64,000 nt of DNA, from assembly GCF_000378245.1 (NCBI RefSeq), contig NZ_KB899491.1, positions 186,001 to 250,000 on the forward strand, read 5' to 3'. This DNA is from Aromatoleum toluclasticum ATCC 700605 (GTDB lineage: Bacteria; Pseudomonadota; Gammaproteobacteria; Burkholderiales; Rhodocyclaceae). The position numbers were made by a program, and so were the translations under genes. Positions 24,920-32,103 of the stretch are shown one piece after another; positions within the stretch are counted from its first letter, which is position 1, and each line of letters opens with the position of its first letter. The notes below the pieces were generated by a model that searched no databases, had not been told where the DNA came from, and was given only the letters and a program-made list of their open reading frames with translations.

Positions 24920-25399
24920 ATGAAGTCGCACACCCCGTCCCGTTCCGCCCGCCGTCCCTTCGCCGCCCTCTCCGCCCTCGCCGCGCTGGCGCTGGCCGCG
25001 GCCTTCTCCGCGCCGGTGCTGGCTGCCGGCGAGGAAGTCGTGATGTACAAGGATCCCAACTGCGGCTGCTGCGGCAAATGGGCCGAGCACATGCGCGAGG
25101 CCGGTTTCAAGGTGAAGGAGGTCCGCAGCAGTGACATGGGCACGATCAAGCGCGAGGCGGGGGTGCCGCAGGCGCAGACCTCCTGCCATACTGCAAAAGT
25201 CGGCGGGTATTTCGTCGAAGGGCATGTGCCTGCGGCCGACGTGAAGCGCCTGCTGGCGGAGAAGCCGAAGGTCGTCGGCATTTCGGCGCCGGGCATGCCG
25301 CAGGGTTCGCCCGGGATGGAAGGGCCGTATCCCGCGGACCGCTACAAGGTCGTGAGCGTCGCTGCCGACGGCAAGACCAGCGTCTTCGCCAGCCATTGA
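24920..25399 (+). CDS. Exported DUF411 metal-binding protein
   Basis: The protein is 159 residues with a long signal peptide (to about residue 36). A thioredoxin-like domain carries the DUF411 motif YKDPNCGCCGKWAEHM (C48, C50, C51) and a second conserved TSCHTAKVGGYFVEGHVP segment with C89. DUF411 proteins occur almost always in copper resistance clusters and are thought to bind or reduce copper. The gene follows cusS by 14 bases with AGAGGAAA upstream, so it is probably part of the cusRS transcript. Confidence 0.88.
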   Translation: MKSHTPSRSARRPFAALSALAALALAAAFSAPVLAAGEEVVMYKDPNCGCCGKWAEHMREAGFKVKEVRSSDMGTIKREAGVPQAQTSCHTAKVGGYFVEGHVPAADVKRLLAEKPKVVGISAPGMPQGSPGMEGPYPADRYKVVSVAADGKTSVFASH

Positions 25400-25430
25400 G
25401 CCCCGTGCCGAGGGGCACCGGAGAGTCGAC

Positions 25431-25766
25431 ATGAGCAGGAAGCTCGCCGCCGCCCTGGGGGCGGCCGTTTTGCTGACGATGAGCGCGGGCGTGTCCGCGC
25501 AGCAGGCGGGCACCGTGACGGGTGACCGCGCCGGCGACATGACGGCGGACCTGCTCCTGGTGCGTCCGCTCGGCCTGGTCGGCACGGTGATCGGCGCTGC
25601 GGTGTTCGTCGTCGCGCTGCCCTTCACGCTGCCGACGGGCTCCGCCGGCGATGCCGCGCACGAACTCGTCGGCAAGCCCTTCGAATACACCTTCAACCGC
25701 CCGCTCGGCGACTTCCACTACTGCGGGGCGGACCGCCACCCCTGCGGCGACCGGCGTGATCCGTAA
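25431..25766 (+). CDS. Small exported protein of unknown function (one membrane helix)
   Basis: This 111-residue protein has a signal peptide ending in GVSAQQ, one hydrophobic helix ([20 protein letters not shown], about 46-65) and a conserved-looking tail with [17 protein letters not shown]. Similar small proteins are widespread in proteobacteria and are sometimes mislabelled multidrug transporters; no function is established. GGAGAG lies just upstream. Its 3' end overlaps the cytochrome gene by 11 bases, which ties both to the copper-associated transcript. Confidence 0.7.
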   Translation: MSRKLAAALGAAVLLTMSAGVSAQQAGTVTGDRAGDMTADLLLVRPLGLVGTVIGAAVFVVALPFTLPTGSAGDAAHELVGKPFEYTFNRPLGDFHYCGADRHPCGDRRDP

Positions 25767-26223
25767 GGCCGGCCCGCGCCTGCTGCGGCAGGCAACGCTC
25801 GCCGCGGCCGTACTCGTTGCCCTGTCGGGCTGCGGCGGCGGGGGCGACGGCGGGATCGATCCGAAGGACGGTGCGCAGGTCGCGCGCGGCGAGGCGCTGT
25901 ACCGGCAGCACTGCGCAGCCTGCCACGGCGCGAATCGCGAAGGTCAGCCCGACTGGCGCCAGCGCAAGGCCGACGGGCGCCTGCCCGCGCCGCCGCACGA
26001 TGCGTCCGGCCACACCTGGCACCATCCGAACGAGCTGCTCGTGAACATCGTGCGCGAGGGCATGGTGCCGCCGTGGGCGCCCGAAGGCTACGCGAGCGAC
26101 ATGCCGGCGTTCGCCCGCGTGCTGTCCGACGACGAGATCCGCAGCACGCTCGCCTTCATCCAGAGCCGCTGGCCGGCCGAGGTGTGGGCCGCGCGTGCGC
26201 AGATGGCGCAGCAAGGTCGCTGA
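25756..26223 (+). CDS. c-type cytochrome lipoprotein
   Basis: The protein is 155 residues from a GTG at 25756. The N-terminus is a lipoprotein signal (VLVALSGC, then a glycine-rich linker). The heme site is [15 protein letters not shown], and a plausible axial methionine lies in [16 protein letters not shown] near the C-terminus. This is a monoheme class I cytochrome tethered to a membrane. It overlaps the preceding small exported gene, so it may be co-regulated with cusRS; an electron-transfer role in copper oxidation is possible but unproven. Confidence 0.83.
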   Translation: MIRKAGPRLLRQATLAAAVLVALSGCGGGGDGGIDPKDGAQVARGEALYRQHCAACHGANREGQPDWRQRKADGRLPAPPHDASGHTWHHPNELLVNIVREGMVPPWAPEGYASDMPAFARVLSDDEIRSTLAFIQSRWPAEVWAARAQMAQQGR

Positions 26224-26302
26224 GGGAAGTTCCGTATGCCGGCGCGGCAAATGCGCTGGTATCCTAGGCTGCTTTTTCCGTTTCAGGTCAAAGCATCCCC
26301 CC

Positions 26303-27010
26303 ATGAACGAGTCCTTCAAACGCGGCGCCCGCGAAGGTGTCCGACTGATGCTGCCGATGTCGGTCGGCCTCATCCCGTGGGCCATCGTCACTGGCGTGGC
26401 GATGCGCTCGACGGGCCTGTCCGTGGTCGAGTCGCTGGGCATGAACCTGATCGTCTATGCGGGCACCGCCCAGCTCGGCACGCTGCCGCTGATCGCCGCC
26501 GGCGCGCCGCTGTGGCTGATCTTCGTGACTGCGCTGGTGCTCAACCTGCGCTTCGTGATCTTCAGTGCGGCACTTGCGCCGGCCTTCCACGGCGCGTCGT
26601 GGTCGAAGCGCCTGCTGTCGGGCTATCTGCTCGTCGACGGGCTGTTCGTGCTGTGTGCGGATCGCCTGCTGCGCGCCGACGATCCGCACTGGCGCTGGGG
26701 TTTCTACGTGGCACCGGCGCTGTTGTGCTGGAGCATGTGGCAGCTCGGCGGCATCGCCGGGATTCTTGGGGCGGGCGTGTTCCCGAAGGACTGGTCGCTG
26801 GAGTTCATGACGACCATCGCGTTGATGGTGATGCTGGTGCCGATGGTGCGGCAGCGCGCGATGCTCGTCGCGACGCTGGTCGGCGGCCTGGGCGCCGTGT
26901 TGCTGCGCGGCTTGCCGCTCAGGCTCGGTGTCATCGCCGGGATCGCCCTCGGCATCGCGGCTGGTTTCGTTGCCGAGCGCTGGACGGAGAAGCGGAGGCA
27001 GGCATGGTAG
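26303..27010 (+). CDS. azlC: AzlC-family branched-chain amino acid exporter, large subunit
   Basis: This 235-residue inner-membrane protein has about five to six helices. AzlC features include FKRGAREGVRLMLPMSVGLI, the YAGTAQLGTLPLIAAGAP block and NLRFVIFSAALAPAF. AzlC works with the small AzlD subunit to export branched-chain amino acids or analogues. The ATG at 26303 is preceded by a rather C-rich leader without a clear Shine-Dalgarno, so the start is less certain. It overlaps azlD by seven bases. Confidence 0.88.
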   Translation: MNESFKRGAREGVRLMLPMSVGLIPWAIVTGVAMRSTGLSVVESLGMNLIVYAGTAQLGTLPLIAAGAPLWLIFVTALVLNLRFVIFSAALAPAFHGASWSKRLLSGYLLVDGLFVLCADRLLRADDPHWRWGFYVAPALLCWSMWQLGGIAGILGAGVFPKDWSLEFMTTIALMVMLVPMVRQRAMLVATLVGGLGAVLLRGLPLRLGVIAGIALGIAAGFVAERWTEKRRQAW

Positions 27011-27330
27011 AGGGGGTATGGCTGTGGCTGACGCTGCTGGCGATCGGCTCGACGACGATTCTCACGCGCGGCAGCTTCGTGCTCAGTGGCGAGGGCGCAC
27101 GCCTGCCGCCGGCGCTGCAGCGTGCGCTGCGCTATGCACCCGCCGCGGCGCTGTCGGCGCTGATCACGCCGGACCTGCTGCTCGACGCAGGGGCGTTCGA
27201 TCCGGTGAATCCCAAGTTCGCCGCCGGTATCGTCGTCGCGCTCGCCGCAATGCGTTCGCGTAGCCCGTGGCTGCCCTTCATCGCCGGCATGGGCGTGCTG
27301 CTGGTGCTGAGGAAGGGGCTGGGCTGGTAG
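27004..27330 (+). CDS. azlD: AzlD-family branched-chain amino acid exporter, small subunit
   Basis: The protein is 108 residues with three to four hydrophobic segments. The conserved AzlD start (LWLTLLAIGSTTILTRGSFV) is followed by ALQRALRYAPAAALSALITP. It is the obligate partner of AzlC, and the genes overlap by seven bases. A REP/BIME-like repeat begins 15 bp after its stop and may end or stabilise the transcript. Confidence 0.9.
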   Translation: MVEGVWLWLTLLAIGSTTILTRGSFVLSGEGARLPPALQRALRYAPAAALSALITPDLLLDAGAFDPVNPKFAAGIVVALAAMRSRSPWLPFIAGMGVLLVLRKGLGW

Positions 27331-27344
27331 CGCCGTGACAGGCT

Positions 27345-27443
27345 GCAGGGCGGGAGGAGCGAAGTGCATCCCGCCACTCCAGGCGCCGGGATCCCCCCGA
27401 ACGCCGCATGGCGGGATACGCCTTCGGCTCCTCCCGCCCTACG
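27345..27443. repeat. REP/BIME-like intergenic palindromic repeat, copy C
   Basis: GCAGGGCGGGAGGAGC at the left is complemented by GGCTCCTCCCGCCCTACG at the right. The inner pair GCATCCCGCC and GGCGGGATACGCC makes the second stem. It is 99 bp and lies between the convergent azlD and bestrophin genes, the usual placement for REP elements at transcript ends. Confidence 0.82.
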
Positions 27444-27478
27444 ATCGGGGCCCCGACCGGCGTGGTCGGGCCCGGCGC

Positions 27479-28390
27479 TCAGGTCAGCAGGTAGTTCGCG
27501 TCGGGGACGGGGGCGGGCGGCGGGATTTCGCCGAGCATTTCGCGCAGGCTGGCGTCGATGCCGGCGACCAGCGCGTCGAGCGCGAGGTCGTTGGCCATCA
27601 TGCCGAAGGGGTCGTCGATTTCGTCGCTGAGCGCCTCGAGAGCGAAGAAGGTGTAGGAGACGAAGCACACGATCAGGGGTGTCATGATCCCGATCGAGTC
27701 CACCAGGCCGAAGGGCAGCAGCATGCAGTAGAAATACGCGGTGCGATGCAGGATCACCGAATAGGCGAAGGGTAGCGGCGTGCCGGCGATGCGCTCGCAG
27801 CCGCCCAGCGCGTTGGAGAGTTCGTTGAGGGACTGCTCCATCTGCTGCGCGGTGATCGCGTCGAGTTCGTCTGCGGCGCGCCGCTCGCGTAGCCATTCGC
27901 CCAGCCACAGCAGGATCAGTGCGGGGCCGAAGCGCGCAGTGCGCACGCGCTCGACCAGTTCGGCCGGCAGCAGTCCGGCGAGGTCGGTGTCGCGCGGACG
28001 GGCACGCAAGTGGTTGCGCATCGCCGTCGCGAAACCCACCAGTCCCAGCACGAACACTCGCTGCGTCTCGCGCGGTGCGGCGAGGGTGAGCGCCTGGCGT
28101 GAGAGGTTGCGCGCTTCGACGAGTACCGTGCCCCACAGCTTGCGCGCTTCCCAGTAGCGGTCGTAGCTCGCGTTGATGCGGAAGCCGAGGAAGATCGCGA
28201 AGGCCACACCCATCAACGAGAACGGCGCGGCCGTAAGGGTGACCTTCCAGTGGAAGAGCTGTCCGTGCAGCAGCACGACGGCACAGGACAGCGCGAAGAT
28301 GAACAGTTGCTGCGACAGGATGCGCCGGACGAGGGATCCGCGGCGGACGAAAAGCAGGCGGAACCAGTGCGGGCGGGGACGGAGGATCAC
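27479..28390 (-). CDS. Bestrophin-family membrane protein (probable anion channel)
   Basis: This 303-residue protein has the bacterial bestrophin (UPF0187) pattern: a short cytoplasmic start, a helix with FIFALSCAVVLLH, and the signature LGFRINASYDRYWEARKLWG. Further helices lie around ILHRTAYFYCMLLPFGLVDS and PLIVCFVSYTFFALEAL. The acidic motif EALSDEIDDPFG matches the conserved region after the pore helices. Bacterial relatives form pentameric channels, some cation-selective. It is transcribed alone, convergent with azlD. Confidence 0.88.
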   Translation of the reverse strand: MILRPRPHWFRLLFVRRGSLVRRILSQQLFIFALSCAVVLLHGQLFHWKVTLTAAPFSLMGVAFAIFLGFRINASYDRYWEARKLWGTVLVEARNLSRQALTLAAPRETQRVFVLGLVGFATAMRNHLRARPRDTDLAGLLPAELVERVRTARFGPALILLWLGEWLRERRAADELDAITAQQMEQSLNELSNALGGCERIAGTPLPFAYSVILHRTAYFYCMLLPFGLVDSIGIMTPLIVCFVSYTFFALEALSDEIDDPFGMMANDLALDALVAGIDASLREMLGEIPPPAPVPDANYLLT

Positions 28391-28523
28391 GGCGGGTGCG
28401 GGTGGGTCGCGGATGCGACGGGAGGCCCGATTCTCGCAGGTTTCGCGAGTCTTCTGGGTGAAATTTGCTGCAGTGCAGCGGCGGTGCGACGGAGCCGTGA
28501 TCCGCGACTCCGTCGAGCCCCGC

Positions 28524-28988
28524 TCAGCAGGTCTTGCAGGTTTCGACCGGCAGGCCGCTCCTGATCCAGCCGGGGCCGGCGGCGCTGCCGCTCATGCCTT
28601 CGCGGACGCTGAACACGTTCGTGAAGCCCTGGGCGGCGAGCAGGCGCTGCGCCTGGCCGCTGCGGTTGCCGCTGCGGCAGATGAAGGCGATCGGGGTGTC
28701 GCGTTTGCCGCCGACCTTCGCGACCACTTCCTTGACGAAGCCTTCCGCTCCGCCCGGGTGGTACAGGTTGATCGGCGTGGCGCCCGCCGCGACGCCGGTT
28801 TCGCGCCATTCGTCGGGCGTGCGCACGTCGATCAGCGTGATCTTGCCGGCCTTGGCCTGCGCCTGTGCCTCGGCAGGGGTGATTTCGGGCACGGCTTGCT
28901 GCGCGAACACGGGGCCGAGCGGCAGGAGGATTGCCGCCGCGGCGGCAAGGAGCGTGCGGCGGCGGGTAAGGGAGAGGGCGATGGACAT
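28524..28988 (-). CDS. Exported rhodanese-domain protein
   Basis: The protein is 154 residues. It starts with a twin-arginine-like signal (LTRRRTLLAAAAAILLPLG) ending near VFAQQ, followed by a single rhodanese domain with LIDVRTPDEWRETG and the active-site loop AFICRSGNRSGQ. The C-terminus ends in E-T-C-K-T-C, a second cysteine pair that may be redox-active. A periplasmic sulfurtransferase or thiol-handling role is likely; the substrate is unknown. It is upstream of the bestrophin gene on the same strand with a 133-bp gap, so cotranscription is uncertain. Confidence 0.85.
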   Translation of the reverse strand: MSIALSLTRRRTLLAAAAAILLPLGPVFAQQAVPEITPAEAQAQAKAGKITLIDVRTPDEWRETGVAAGATPINLYHPGGAEGFVKEVVAKVGGKRDTPIAFICRSGNRSGQAQRLLAAQGFTNVFSVREGMSGSAAGPGWIRSGLPVETCKTC

Positions 28989-29143
28989 GAGGAACTCCGG
29001 GATTCGTCGGGTGCTTGCGGGCAGTGAGACAGGCCGCGCGGGGTGGAGTTCGTCATATTAGCATATGCTTGTATTTGAAGCCGCCGCTCGCCAATAGCGC
29101 GAGCCATGCAGCCAGTCCTACAGCCTGAACTCGGACGGTTTTG

Positions 29144-29240
29144 AAGGGCGGAGGAGCCGAAGGCGTATCCCGCCGTAGGGCGGTGGGGGGGGATGTGGCG
29201 CGTGGTTCGGCGGGATGCGCTGCGCTCCTCCCGCCCTACG
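29144..29240. repeat. REP/BIME-like intergenic palindromic repeat, copy D
   Basis: AAGGGCGGAGGAGCCGAAG at the left is complemented by GCTCCTCCCGCCCTACG at the right, with GTATCCCGCCG and GGCGGGATGCGC inside. Relative to other copies one G of the left arm is missing. It fills most of the 272-bp gap between the rhodanese start and the end of the PepSY-type gene. Confidence 0.8.
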
Positions 29241-29261
29241 GGTTCATCGGTCGACGTGCGG

Positions 29262-29903
29262 TCAGCCGGCGATCCACGCGAGCGCGGTGGCGGTGGCGAG
29301 GCCACCGCTTGCCAAGAGCGCGAGCCGGCGCGGCGAGCCGTGCAGCCGGCCCCACAGCCAGAAGCCGGACAGGCCGAGGAAGGCGAGGCCCAGCGCGGCG
29401 GCGTCGGACATCAGCACCCACGAGGGGCCGGTGCCGATCGACATGTGCAGGCGCGCGAGGTAGAGCCACAGGTTGGGCTTGGTGCGCTTGGCTTCGGCCT
29501 GGCGGCTGCCGGCCCAGTAGTCGATCTGCACGGTTTCGGACGGCGTGTCGGCGCGCAGGATCCAGCGTTCGGGCTGGCGGATGTCGCCCTCACCCCAGCC
29601 CACCGCCTTCGCCGGCTCGACGCGCGGCTTGAACGACGCCGCGTCGAGCCCCAACGCGGGCGCGAGCGCCGCGGCGAGCGCGGCCGGGTCGGCAGGTGTC
29701 GCCTCCACCGGCAGCAGCTGCGTGACCTCCTTGCGGTCCAGCGCGGGGATCTTCATGACCGCGCGATGGTTCAGCAGGAAACCGGTGGTCGCGAACAGCA
29801 GCAGCATCGCGGCGAGCGCCATTCCGAACCAGGCGTGGATGCGGCGCAGCCACTTCTGCGAGTTGCCGCGGTGGCTGGGCGGGCGGTGGTGGAGGTGGAT
29901 CAC
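29262..29903 (-). CDS. PepSY-associated membrane protein
   Basis: The protein is 213 residues, with helices at about 27-43, 165-180 and 193-210. The first helix region (RIHAWFGMALAAMLLLFATTG) and the following FLLNHRAVMKIPAL are typical of PepSY-associated TM proteins encoded beside TonB-dependent siderophore receptors. A WILRADTPSETVQIDYWAG segment resembles the PepSY periplasmic part. Such proteins are suggested to take part in ferric-siderophore reduction in the inner membrane. It lies seven bases after the receptor gene, so both probably belong to one iron-regulated transcript. Confidence 0.8.
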   Translation of the reverse strand: MIHLHHRPPSHRGNSQKWLRRIHAWFGMALAAMLLLFATTGFLLNHRAVMKIPALDRKEVTQLLPVEATPADPAALAAALAPALGLDAASFKPRVEPAKAVGWGEGDIRQPERWILRADTPSETVQIDYWAGSRQAEAKRTKPNLWLYLARLHMSIGTGPSWVLMSDAAALGLAFLGLSGFWLWGRLHGSPRRLALLASGGLATATALAWIAG

Positions 29904-29910
29904 GTCGGGC

Positions 29911-32022
29911 TCAGAAGCTCAGTTTTGCGGAGAGGCGTAGCGTGCGCGGCATGCCGACCGCGAGCAAGGGGCTGTTCGAGTTCACGCGGCTGTCGCCGGC
30001 CGCGGCCCAGTAGCGTTCGTCGGTGACGTTCTCCACGTTCGCGACCAGGTCGAGCTGCTTGCCGTCGAGCTTGGTGCGGTAGCGCGCGCCGAGGTCGTAA
30101 CGGGTGAAACCGTCGACCGCAGCCTGGTTGAGCGGATCGACTTCGCGTTTGCCGGTGTAGTAGGCCCCGGCGGAGAGCGCGAGGCCCGGCACGGCGGCGA
30201 GGCTGTGTTCGACGAAGAGGCTGGCCGTGACCCGCGGGGTGTTCGCCGGGCGGTTGCCGACGAGGCGAGGGTCGTTCTCGGCCTCGGTGAATTCGGCGTC
30301 GAGCCACTGGGCCGAGGCGAACAGGCTCCAGCGCGGCGCGATGCGGCCGCCGGCGGACACTTCGACGCCGCGGTAGCGCCCTTCGCCCAGGCGCTCGTAA
30401 CGGTCGTCGGCCGTGCTGGTCGTGCCATTCGGGTTTACGCCGTTCATCGGGCGCTCGATCTGGAACAGCGCGGCGTTCGCCTGCAGGCCCTGCCATTCGG
30501 TCTTGATGCCGCCCTCCCACTGTTTCGTGACCATCGGTTTCTGCGGCTCGAACTCGTTCACGGTGCCGAGGGGCGCCGAGCCGCCGTCCTCCAGCCCTTC
30601 GAGGTAGCCGGCGTAAAGGTTGGTGGCGGGTGTGAGCTTGTACACGGCGGCGAGTGTCGGGGTGACCTTGTGCTTGGTGTACTCGGTCGTCGGGTGGTCG
30701 TAGCCGAACTCGCTGGCGCGCAGGCCTCCCATCAGCAGCCAGTCGCCGAAACCCGCGCGGTCGAAGACGTACCAGCCCTTGTCGCGCGTGTCGAAATGCG
30801 GCTGCATGGCCGGATAGGTCACGGCGGTCTTGGCGATGTCGCGCGGATTGAAGAGGTTCTGCGCGACCGTGACCTGGCGGGTCGTGCCGAGCGTCTGGTT
30901 GAGCGTGTTCTGCGCATAGCCGAAGGTCAGGTCGTGGGTGACGGCTCCGGTGGTGATGCGCCCGGCGAGTTCGGTGCGCAGGTTGCGGTTGGTGTAGTCC
31001 TGGTCCTTGGTGCGCGAGATGCGCAGGCGGCCTTCGCCGGTCGCGAGGTTGTAGTTTTCCATCTGCGAGAAGTTGCGGTCGCGTTCGAGGTACGCGCGGC
31101 CGGCTTCGACGGTCCAGATCCAGTTGTCGTCGATGGCGAAATCGCTGCGTAGCTGCACGTTCTGCGCCTTCGCGTCGTAGTTGGCCCAGTCGGGCGCGAT
31201 GAGCTTCCGCGGATCCGGGATGTGCGGCAGCGGAATCTTGCCGTTCACGGCATTCAGCGTCTTGATGCTCGACTGCTCGACGACGTCCTTGGCGATGTCC
31301 TCGACGTCGAGCTTGAGCAGCCAGCGGTCGGTGACCTGCCAGTCGAAGGCGCCGGCGTAGAGGTGGCGGTCGCCTCCGGCGTCGCGCACGGGGCTTTCGA
31401 GCTGGCCGCCGACGATGTTCACGCGCGCGCCGAATTGTCCGTCCGCGCCGAAGCGGCGGCCGACGTCGAGGCCGGCGACGGCGCTGCCGTTGTCGTCGGT
31501 GGAAAACTGCACGGCGGTGACTGGTGTGCTGCCGGCGCGCTTGGTGACGAGGTTGATGATGCCGGACGGCGGCACGAAGCCGTAGTACAGGCCGCCCACG
31601 CCCTTCAGCACTTCGACGCGCTCCTTGTTCTCGAGCGGCAGGTCGATGAGGTTGACCACCGGCAGGCCGCCGTTGAGGCGGTAGTTGGAGCGGTTCTCGA
31701 CCAGCAGGCCGCGGATCGACAGGTTGTCGTAGGCGGTCGCGCCGAGCTGCGCGCGGGCGACGCCGGCGGTGTTCTTCATCGCCTCGTACAGGCTGTTGGC
31801 CTGTTGCGCATCGAGCAGGTCGCGGTCGACGACGTTGATGGTCATCGGTACGTCCTTCGCGGGGGTGTCGCGGAAGGTGCCGACGCCGACGCTGCCGGCT
31901 TGCCAGCTCGATTCGGTGGCGAACACCTCGACCGTTTCGAGCTGTTTTTCCTGGGCGTGGGCGGCGCCGCAGGCGGCGAGCAGGGCGGCGGGGATCAGGC
32001 GGGCGAGGAGTCGGGTGCGCAT
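29911..32022 (-). CDS. TonB-dependent siderophore receptor 1
   Basis: This 703-residue outer-membrane receptor has a signal peptide (AALLAACGAAHAQ) and a plug domain beginning KQLETVEVFATESS, with TINVVDRDLLDAQQANSLYE and NLSIRGLLVENRSNYRLNGG. The 22-strand barrel ends ...RLSAKLSF with a terminal Phe. The plug-barrel arrangement matches the FhuE/FpvA-type TonB siderophore receptors. The exact siderophore cannot be read from sequence. The start at 32022 is chosen because it begins the signal peptide. It is followed by the PepSY-type gene and preceded by receptor 2, probably as one operon. Confidence 0.9.
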   Translation of the reverse strand: MRTRLLARLIPAALLAACGAAHAQEKQLETVEVFATESSWQAGSVGVGTFRDTPAKDVPMTINVVDRDLLDAQQANSLYEAMKNTAGVARAQLGATAYDNLSIRGLLVENRSNYRLNGGLPVVNLIDLPLENKERVEVLKGVGGLYYGFVPPSGIINLVTKRAGSTPVTAVQFSTDDNGSAVAGLDVGRRFGADGQFGARVNIVGGQLESPVRDAGGDRHLYAGAFDWQVTDRWLLKLDVEDIAKDVVEQSSIKTLNAVNGKIPLPHIPDPRKLIAPDWANYDAKAQNVQLRSDFAIDDNWIWTVEAGRAYLERDRNFSQMENYNLATGEGRLRISRTKDQDYTNRNLRTELAGRITTGAVTHDLTFGYAQNTLNQTLGTTRQVTVAQNLFNPRDIAKTAVTYPAMQPHFDTRDKGWYVFDRAGFGDWLLMGGLRASEFGYDHPTTEYTKHKVTPTLAAVYKLTPATNLYAGYLEGLEDGGSAPLGTVNEFEPQKPMVTKQWEGGIKTEWQGLQANAALFQIERPMNGVNPNGTTSTADDRYERLGEGRYRGVEVSAGGRIAPRWSLFASAQWLDAEFTEAENDPRLVGNRPANTPRVTASLFVEHSLAAVPGLALSAGAYYTGKREVDPLNQAAVDGFTRYDLGARYRTKLDGKQLDLVANVENVTDERYWAAAGDSRVNSNSPLLAVGMPRTLRLSAKLSF

Positions 32023-32103
32023 GGCTGGCTGGGTTCGTGTGTTGGGCAATCGAAGCCGGCGCGCGGGCCGCCGGCCTGGCGGTCGCGCGCGGGCAGGGAG
32101 GGA

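Noticed and set aside
28488-28514. GACGGAG ... CTCCGTC inverted repeat downstream of the rhodanese gene
   Set aside because: The stem is only 7 bp with a 13-base loop and no U-tract on the minus strand, so it was not listed as a terminator.
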